From Bacteroidales bacterium (GTDB lineage: Bacteria; Bacteroidota; Bacteroidia; Bacteroidales; Muribaculaceae): a DNA stretch of 11,436 bases. Of the stretch, positions 6,651 to 11,436 are shown one piece after another (position 1 is the stretch's first letter; the number at the start of each line of letters is the position of its first letter). The translations under genes and the position numbers were made by a program. The notes under the pieces were generated by a model. It had not been told where the DNA came from. It was given only the letters and a program-made list of their open reading frames with translations, and did not search any database. The stretch is from contig SFMJ01000094.1 of NCBI GenBank assembly GCA_004553095.1, forward strand, positions 1 through 11,436. Reading direction: 5' to 3'.

Positions 6651-8750
6651 GAAGCTGTCGGCGTCGACAAACCTCTCGTCACCGAAGTCCGCGCGGTCGG
6701 TCTCGCCAATATAGAACGACACCGGTTCGCTGAAGAATTCACTCTCAAGAGATGAGCGGAACACCATCGAGTTTATGACGCAGCTGTTGATGCCGAGTTC
6801 GTTGGCGTAATATACACTCTGCGACTCAGTGTCGACGGCGTAGAAATTGACAGGATAATACATCCCGGCCTTGCGTTCGCCCTCGGTGCCGATCTCTAAT
6901 ACCGAGTTGCCCTCGGGAAGGACTATGGCATGGAGGGGAAATGAAAGATCGTTATCGGGCGTCGTGTCATCATCCGACACGACCTGGGCGACAAGATGAA
7001 AGGCTCCGTCGGCATCGGGTGTCCATGCGAGCGGCACTGATTCTGATCCTGCCGCGGCGACTTCCGTTCCGTCGGCTGTCGCGATGACAGAGTTGTCGGC
7101 TGTATTGACAAGCCTGACCTTATAGTCCGCAACCGGATCTGCGCTATTGTTCTGGATTGTGGCGAGAAAGGTATATTCCTTACCTTTCTCAAGAGATGTC
7201 GGGCCGGTGAGAGTCGTAGCCTTCAGGTCTACGGTGGGACGCGTGCCTATAGACACATTGTCGACCATCGTGCGGATGGGATTGAATATAAAACTGCCCT
7301 TCACCTGATTGAAGACAAGACGGACGCGGCAGGTCTTGCCGGCATACTGGGGCACCGGAACAACCGCCTCCTGGTAGTCAAGCGACGGAGTGAGCTCCTG
7401 TTCTCCTCCCGGCTCGAGAGTGAAGACCGGAGTCCACGTCAACCCGTTGTCATCGGTCACGAGCGCCGTAACCTTGACTTCGTCGGCTGCTGTCGGGCCG
7501 TTCACCGACGAGCCCATCATGTCGGTGTTGACAAGCTGATACATGAAGCTGATCTTCGGGTCGGCTCCCATCTCGACGTAGTGGGTAGTGAAGCCCACGC
7601 CGCCGAGCTGCTCGTTCCTATCATCGGTCTGATAAAATGTTGTGCAATACCATGCGCGGCTCGATTCGAAACCGCCATAGGCCGAGACATTGCCCGAGCC
7701 ATAACAAAGATCCCAGCCCTCGGGGCCGCCCAGTTCGAAATCCTCGAGACAATAGCCCGAGACACGGGCCTCCTTCACAGTGGCGAATACGTCGATCTTC
7801 ACCTCGGGAAGCGTCGGGTCGTTGGTGGCGATCTTCACATATCCGCTGTAGTCTCCGGCCTCGGCGGCAGTAAGCGTGATTGTGAACGATCCGTCCTGAT
7901 ATTCATCGAGCGTCACAGGCAGACCCTCGACAGTCAGTTCCGGGCTGCATTCCTTAAGGCTGACCTCAAGAGGGGCGTGGCCGCCGTTGCCGAATGTATA
8001 GTTACCTTTGAGCACGCCGGCACGCGTGTCGGTCGAGCCGAGGCTGACTTCCGAATTCCCGGAGAATACGGCGATTTCGCCGCTTGAGATCTTGAGGTCG
8101 TCGATGGCTGTGGAGTTGCTGCCCGCAGGCGAAATGCTGTGAAAGCCCATGCAGTACGTTCCCGAAGTCTCGGGCACGAAAGTATAGCCGTAATAACGCC
8201 AGTAATCGTTGTCGTTCTCGATTACCTCGAGATTTCTGGTCATTGCCCCGGGATTCTGGGCGTCGCCTATGAACACTTCGAGTTTCTCCATTACGTCCGA
8301 ACCGGATACCGGGGGCATCAGCGCGAAAAACTCTATGGTGTATTCCGTGCCGGCTGTCATCGTGACTGCGGGGCTGAACATCCAGGAGTCATGGGCCGCG
8401 TTCTCATTGCCCATGATGAAAGCGTACTTGTATCCCGACACACCGTTGAGCGGCGTATCGCCGCGGCCGAGCGTTCCGGCCGACCAGTGGTCGGTCTCAT
8501 AGCCGGGCGTCGCTGTCATCACCCAGCCCTCGGGCAGCTGCGTCCCGTCGTCAGGAGCACTTTCGAAATCCTCATAGAGGAATCCGTCGATGGTGATTAC
8601 CCGTGCGGGAGTACGCGCTCCCTTTACCTTCTCCATCGAAACGAGTCTTTCGGCATTGGATTTACCTCCGATGGCATTGGTGGCAAGCGCGCCGCCGATG
8701 CATAGCGGCAATGCGGCCAGAGCCATCATCTTGATGTAGGTCTGTTTCAT
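6633..8750 (-). CDS. N-terminal half of T9SS cargo protein (frameshifted)
   Basis: A 705-residue reading frame. Residues 1 to about 28 form a signal peptide (MKQTYIKMMALAALPLCIGG, then ALATNA). It contains a choice-of-anchor-J/cleaved-adhesin-type domain at about 57-222 (FLYEDFESAPDDGTQLPEGW, ending AIDDLKI) and a flagellar/ASPM-like beta domain at about 228-326 (FTITLTAAEAGDYSGYVKIA). A second anchor-J-like domain lies at about 332-502 (YCLEDFELGGPEGWDL, ending MVDNVSIG), followed by a CARDB-like domain at about 506-610. A last beta domain from about 615 breaks off at SFTALSI-stop. Without a sorting domain this product could reach the periplasm but should not be recognised by T9SS. Together with the next frame it gives a normal cargo layout of about 1300 residues. 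The role is probably adhesion or binding at the cell surface; no catalytic motif is visible. Confidence 0.75.
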   Translation of the reverse strand: MKQTYIKMMALAALPLCIGGALATNAIGGKSNAERLVSMEKVKGARTPARVITIDGFLYEDFESAPDDGTQLPEGWVMTATPGYETDHWSAGTLGRGDTPLNGVSGYKYAFIMGNENAAHDSWMFSPAVTMTAGTEYTIEFFALMPPVSGSDVMEKLEVFIGDAQNPGAMTRNLEVIENDNDYWRYYGYTFVPETSGTYCMGFHSISPAGSNSTAIDDLKISSGEIAVFSGNSEVSLGSTDTRAGVLKGNYTFGNGGHAPLEVSLKECSPELTVEGLPVTLDEYQDGSFTITLTAAEAGDYSGYVKIATNDPTLPEVKIDVFATVKEARVSGYCLEDFELGGPEGWDLCYGSGNVSAYGGFESSRAWYCTTFYQTDDRNEQLGGVGFTTHYVEMGADPKISFMYQLVNTDMMGSSVNGPTAADEVKVTALVTDDNGLTWTPVFTLEPGGEQELTPSLDYQEAVVPVPQYAGKTCRVRLVFNQVKGSFIFNPIRTMVDNVSIGTRPTVDLKATTLTGPTSLEKGKEYTFLATIQNNSADPVADYKVRLVNTADNSVIATADGTEVAAAGSESVPLAWTPDADGAFHLVAQVVSDDDTTPDNDLSFPLHAIVLPEGNSVLEIGTEGERKAGMYYPVNFYAVDTESQSVYYANELGINSCVINSMVFRSSLESEFFSEPVSFYIGETDRADFGDERFVDADSFTALSI

Positions 8751-8840
8751 ATTGCTGGAAAATTAAGAAATAAAATGAGTATTGTCAATAATTCAGTCTG
8801 TCGATGAGCCGAATTAAAAAATTAATGATTAATTTTGCAG

Positions 8841-8872
8841 TAAAGTTAGATTAAATCTGCTTTTTTCGCAAA
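8841..8872 (-). promoter_or_regulatory. Promoter of the T9SS cargo gene
   Basis: Read leftward, TTTG (8872-8869) is followed after 20 bases by TAACTTTA (8848-8841), a 7-of-8 fit to TAnnTTTG including TA. The spacing equals that of the perR promoter in this window. The predicted start is near 8835, leaving a leader of about 85 bases with no obvious Shine-Dalgarno. Confidence 0.5.
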
Positions 8873-8890
8873 ATCAGACGGCACGCCACC

Positions 8891-8912
8891 GTGTCAATTC
8901 AAGAATAGACAC
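8891..8912. promoter_or_regulatory. 10-2-10 inverted repeat, candidate operator
   Basis: The left arm GTGTCAATTC (8891-8900) and right arm GAATAGACAC (8903-8912) are reverse complements at 9 of 10 positions, with AA between. The centre lies about 66 bases upstream of the predicted start of the leftward cargo gene and just above its -33 element, a usual place for an activator. A further GACAC half-site lies at 8939-8943. CACGCCAC occurs twice, at 8882-8889 and 8941-8948. The binding protein is not shown; the divergently encoded AraC-type regulator is the obvious candidate. Confidence 0.5.
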
Positions 8913-8967
8913 CCCGACGTCACTGTTTTATCTAATTTGACACGCCACATAACGTTGTAACAACAGC

Positions 8968-10623
8968 ATGAGACCTTTGATAATCATAATGACAGTCATT
9001 GCAGCCTGTGTCGCCTCCTGTCGCGGGGCCGGTGCAGACCTCGATATGCTCTACCGGCAATATAAGGATGCGCCTATGTCCGATCTCAAACAGCTCGGGC
9101 AGGAACTCCTGTCGCGCAACAGCATCGACAGCGCCATGGCCGTCTATACCATCATATCCGACAGATATGAGACAGGCCGCAGGCTCGAAGACAAGGTCTA
9201 CGCCGCCGAAGCGCAAAACAGCCTGGGCGTGCTGAGCTTTCTGAGTTCCAACTATGTTGACGCATATTCCCACTTCGTGACCGCAATAGAGATGGACGGA
9301 CGCGCCGATGCGCCGGGTTACCTAAACCTGTCGGCCATATACCTTTATTACGGCGACCGCAGACGCGCCTACGAGCTCCTGCACAAGGTCTTCGACGAGG
9401 CCGTGGCCAAAGGGCATTATTACATGGCCTCCGCTTCTCTGATAAACATACTGACGGCCGACATCGACAGCACTGTGGTGCCTGAGGATTCTGTCGCCGA
9501 CCTGATCCGCCGATACAACTCGCGCGTGCCGAAGACCGCCGACAATCCCGGCTGGGCCCTTGCCGCACATCTCTCGCGTGCCAGGCTTTTCGACATCAAG
9601 GGCAATCACGACGCGTCGATACGTGAATACAGGGAGTCGCTCGATGCTTCGGGCTCGATGCTGATTCCGGCGCGAAACCGATTCGCCTCATATATCGGTC
9701 TGGGCAAGACTTTCCAGAAGGCCGGGCAGACCGACTCGGCCGTACTATATATGAAGAAAGCGGAGGCTCTGGCCCGTGACGCAGGCTTCACAGAGTTGCT
9801 GATCAGCACCTATTCGTCGCTGCACGACATTTACGCCGAAGCCGGCAACCGGAATATGGCCGACGCATACCGGCATAAGAAACTCGAGCTCAACGACTCA
9901 GTGTTCAACACGCGTGAGTTCGGCAAGATTCGCGATCTCGAGATGTTTCACGAGACCGACCGCTTCAAGAAACGCATCAGCATGATGCAGATTGAGGAAA
10001 AGATGCGTCGCCGCACGCTTGTCATAGTCAGCATCGCCCTGCTGTGCGTGGCCGTCCTCTGCGTCCTGGTTTTCATGCAGAACCGAAACCTGCTACGCAA
10101 GAACCGAAATCTTTATGAACGCAACATGGCGGCCATGAAGGCGGAGGAGAAACTCAGGGAAGCTATTCGCTGTCAGCAGGAGACCGTGCGTCTCACATAT
10201 GCGAGCAATGACGGCAAGCCGGAAGAGGCTTCGGAAAAATATTCGGGTTCCTCGCTGAGCGACAGCAGGGGAAAGGAAATCGAGGAGCGCATCATCGAAC
10301 TGATGGCCAATGAGAAAGTGTTCTGCCGCGAGGACTTCACCATCAAAGATCTCGCAGACCTCTGTGGCTCGAACACCAAATATGTCTCCCAGGTGCTCAA
10401 CGAGCGAATGGATACCACCTTCTCGCAGCTTCTTAACGAGATCCGCATATCAGTGGCACGCAAAAGATTCGTCGATTTCGAACATTACGGACATCTCACC
10501 ATCGAGGCTATTGTGGCGGAACTCGGATTCAAATCACGATCGACATTCTCGAAAACCTTCAAGCGAATCACCGGCCTGAGTCCGTCGGAATTTCAGCGTA
10601 TGGCGCGGGAGAAGAGGAAATGA
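8968..10623 (+). CDS. Membrane-bound TPR/AraC-type transcription regulator
   Basis: A 551-residue one-component regulator. The hydrophobic N-terminus ends in VASC (Cys18), a lipobox-like or signal sequence, so residues from about 19 should lie in the periplasm. Residues 25-330 are helical TPR-like repeats (AQNSLGVLSFLSSNYVDAYS; IGLGKTFQKAGQTDSAVLYM; SSLHDIYAEAGNRNMADAYR). One membrane helix spans about 350-370, followed by a coiled-coil linker (about 372-405) and a C-terminal AraC/XylS-type domain (about 438-548). Its two helix-turn-helix motifs are FTIKDLADLCGSNTKYVSQVL and LTIEAIVAELGFKSRSTFSKTF. There is no kinase or receiver domain, unlike Bacteroides hybrid two-component systems. Similar TPR-membrane-helix-turn-helix proteins are common in Bacteroidales; signals are rarely known. 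It diverges from the T9SS cargo gene with candidate operators between them. No Shine-Dalgarno is seen; an 11-bp palindrome (8954-8964) lies three bases before the ATG. Confidence 0.85.
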   Translation: MRPLIIIMTVIAACVASCRGAGADLDMLYRQYKDAPMSDLKQLGQELLSRNSIDSAMAVYTIISDRYETGRRLEDKVYAAEAQNSLGVLSFLSSNYVDAYSHFVTAIEMDGRADAPGYLNLSAIYLYYGDRRRAYELLHKVFDEAVAKGHYYMASASLINILTADIDSTVVPEDSVADLIRRYNSRVPKTADNPGWALAAHLSRARLFDIKGNHDASIREYRESLDASGSMLIPARNRFASYIGLGKTFQKAGQTDSAVLYMKKAEALARDAGFTELLISTYSSLHDIYAEAGNRNMADAYRHKKLELNDSVFNTREFGKIRDLEMFHETDRFKKRISMMQIEEKMRRRTLVIVSIALLCVAVLCVLVFMQNRNLLRKNRNLYERNMAAMKAEEKLREAIRCQQETVRLTYASNDGKPEEASEKYSGSSLSDSRGKEIEERIIELMANEKVFCREDFTIKDLADLCGSNTKYVSQVLNERMDTTFSQLLNEIRISVARKRFVDFEHYGHLTIEAIVAELGFKSRSTFSKTFKRITGLSPSEFQRMAREKRK

Positions 10624-10638
10624 CAACCCTGAGCCGGG

Positions 10639-10734
10639 GCATCCGATAGGGATTCGATGAGGCTATAGCCAAGGGTCAGAGTACCAGTCGAGCGCGTCCG
10701 ATAGGTATTCGATGAGGCTGTAGCCGAGGGTTAG
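10639..10734. repeat. Imperfect direct duplication of a gene 3' end
   Basis: The 41 bases at 10639-10679 and those at 10694-10734 match at 36 positions, offset by 55 bases. The right copy encodes LTLGYSLIEYLSDA in the last gene. The left copy covers that gene's stop codon and the convergent intergenic space, and would encode LTLGYSLIESLSDA in a shifted frame. The offset is not a multiple of three, so the two copies are read in different frames. Confidence 0.8.
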
Positions 10735-11436
10735 GTCTGTGGTGCCGGCATAGATCTCTTCGAGACGGTCTACTGCCGAACAGAGCACATCGGCATGTAG
10801 AGACAGTTCGGCATCTTGGCGTATATAGTCCTTGATCGCCTCCCTGTTCTCTATCAATAGAGGGAGGATCACATACTCCATAATATTGCGGGAGTGCTGC
10901 GGTTCTGTCAGAGTCATGTGAAACTCACGCGTAGTTTTTATAGGAGGTTGATTTCTGGTAACAGTCTTGCCTAATTCATAATTCATCTCAAAGTGACAAT
11001 TATTTTCCGAAAGAAGCGAACGTATAACATTAGCAAAGAACAGTCGATTTTTGAGCTTTGAATTCTCTAATGAAATATCCCTGGCATTGATAACTATACA
11101 CATTCTATTATCATCAATCTTTGATATGATCAACGCTGTATTATAAGGATTTTGTATCGTCAAAGATTTCAGTGGACCATATTCTTCAATCCCCGGTCGA
11201 TGATATCTCTTGTTGTCAATCACAGTATCAACACCCTTTTGTATAACTCCCGGGAATGCCGTTCGAATTACTCTTTCGATGGATATCTCACTTTCTTCAA
11301 TACCATAGTAATAATACTCCTTGGAATTGAGCACAGGTATACCAATTAACAATTGGAAAAAATTGGAGAGGGATGGTATCAACGATGCCATCTCCCCTTT
11401 CCAAGCAGAACTTTCCCATTGTATTGTAATCGGAGA
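10663..11436 (-). CDS. Unidentified protein, 5' end outside the window
   Basis: I do not recognise this family. The reading frame runs from the window edge to the stop at 10663, giving at least 257 residues. The first ATG inside is at 11391 (242 residues), but it has GGGGAG directly abutting it with no spacer, and the frame stays open upstream (SPITIQWESSAWKGE), so the true start probably lies beyond the edge. The visible protein is soluble, mixed alpha/beta, with no signal peptide or membrane helix. Motif-like stretches are NPYNTALIISKIDDNRMCIV and EYVILPLLIENREAIKDYI. From about 10920 upward sampled stretches have about 35 percent GC, against about 50-58 percent in its 3' third and neighbours, suggesting acquired or recombined sequence. 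It converges on the AraC-type regulator with a 39-base gap and no visible terminator. An accessory role is possible, but this is only a guess. Confidence 0.6.
   Translation of the reverse strand, partial: SPITIQWESSAWKGEMASLIPSLSNFFQLLIGIPVLNSKEYYYYGIEESEISIERVIRTAFPGVIQKGVDTVIDNKRYHRPGIEEYGPLKSLTIQNPYNTALIISKIDDNRMCIVINARDISLENSKLKNRLFFANVIRSLLSENNCHFEMNYELGKTVTRNQPPIKTTREFHMTLTEPQHSRNIMEYVILPLLIENREAIKDYIRQDAELSLHADVLCSAVDRLEEIYAGTTDLTLGYSLIEYLSDALDWYSDPWL

Noticed and set aside
7581..8705. Two long rightward open frames opposite the N-terminal half of the cargo gene
   Set aside because: Both are antisense to clear beta-sandwich domains and have no independent coding evidence.
8921..8950. 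Promoter for the rightward regulator around TCTAATTTG
   Set aside because: The TA-TTTG spacing is one base short and no TTTG is found at the -33 distance; too weak to annotate.
10624..10662. Terminator between the two convergent right-hand genes
   Set aside because: Short GC-rich complementary bits exist, including the palindrome GGCTATAGCC, but no stable stem with a T-run in either direction.

Overview
The window looks like chromosomal DNA of an anaerobic member of the Bacteroidales. The evidence is a Por/type IX secretion (T9SS) sorting domain at 4831-5058, Bacteroidetes-type promoter elements (TTTG at -33 and TAnnTTTG at -7), mostly weak Shine-Dalgarno sequences, and a rubrerythrin-based peroxide defence. 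A gut Muribaculaceae-like genome is a guess from the protein style and the GC content of roughly 50 percent; the sequence alone does not prove the family.

Left part: a rightward gene (116-2680) encodes a secreted WG-repeat protein with an InlB-like repeat and an unrecognised C-terminal domain. Facing it is a leftward peroxide-stress cluster of three genes: a PerR-type Fur-family repressor (4107-4544), rubrerythrin (3466-4008) and a flavin reductase-rubredoxin fusion (2776-3429). The cluster has a Bacteroidetes-type promoter overlapped by a perfect 13-bp palindrome, and it ends in a terminator hairpin. The repressor should sense peroxide. The flavin reductase-rubredoxin is a plausible electron donor to rubrerythrin, which reduces peroxide.

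Centre: 4831-8750 (leftward) holds two abutting reading frames overlapping by ATGA. Together they read as one large T9SS cargo protein of about 1300 residues. The upstream half has the signal peptide and no sorting domain; the downstream half has the sorting domain and no signal peptide. A frameshift at about 6636-6650 is therefore the best reading. The gene has its own recognisable promoter and terminator.

Right part: a rightward gene (8968-10623) diverges from the cargo gene. It encodes a membrane-anchored regulator with a lipobox-type N-terminus, periplasmic TPR-like helices, one membrane segment and a cytoplasmic AraC-type DNA-binding domain. The 217-bp intergenic region contains a 10-2-10 inverted repeat placed where an activator of the cargo gene would bind, so the two genes may form a local sensor-target pair. 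The window ends with an unidentified leftward gene (10663 to beyond the edge). It is AT-rich over most of its length and GC-rich at its 3' end, and that end carries a shifted 41-bp duplication. No tRNA, rRNA, CRISPR array or insertion sequence was seen.
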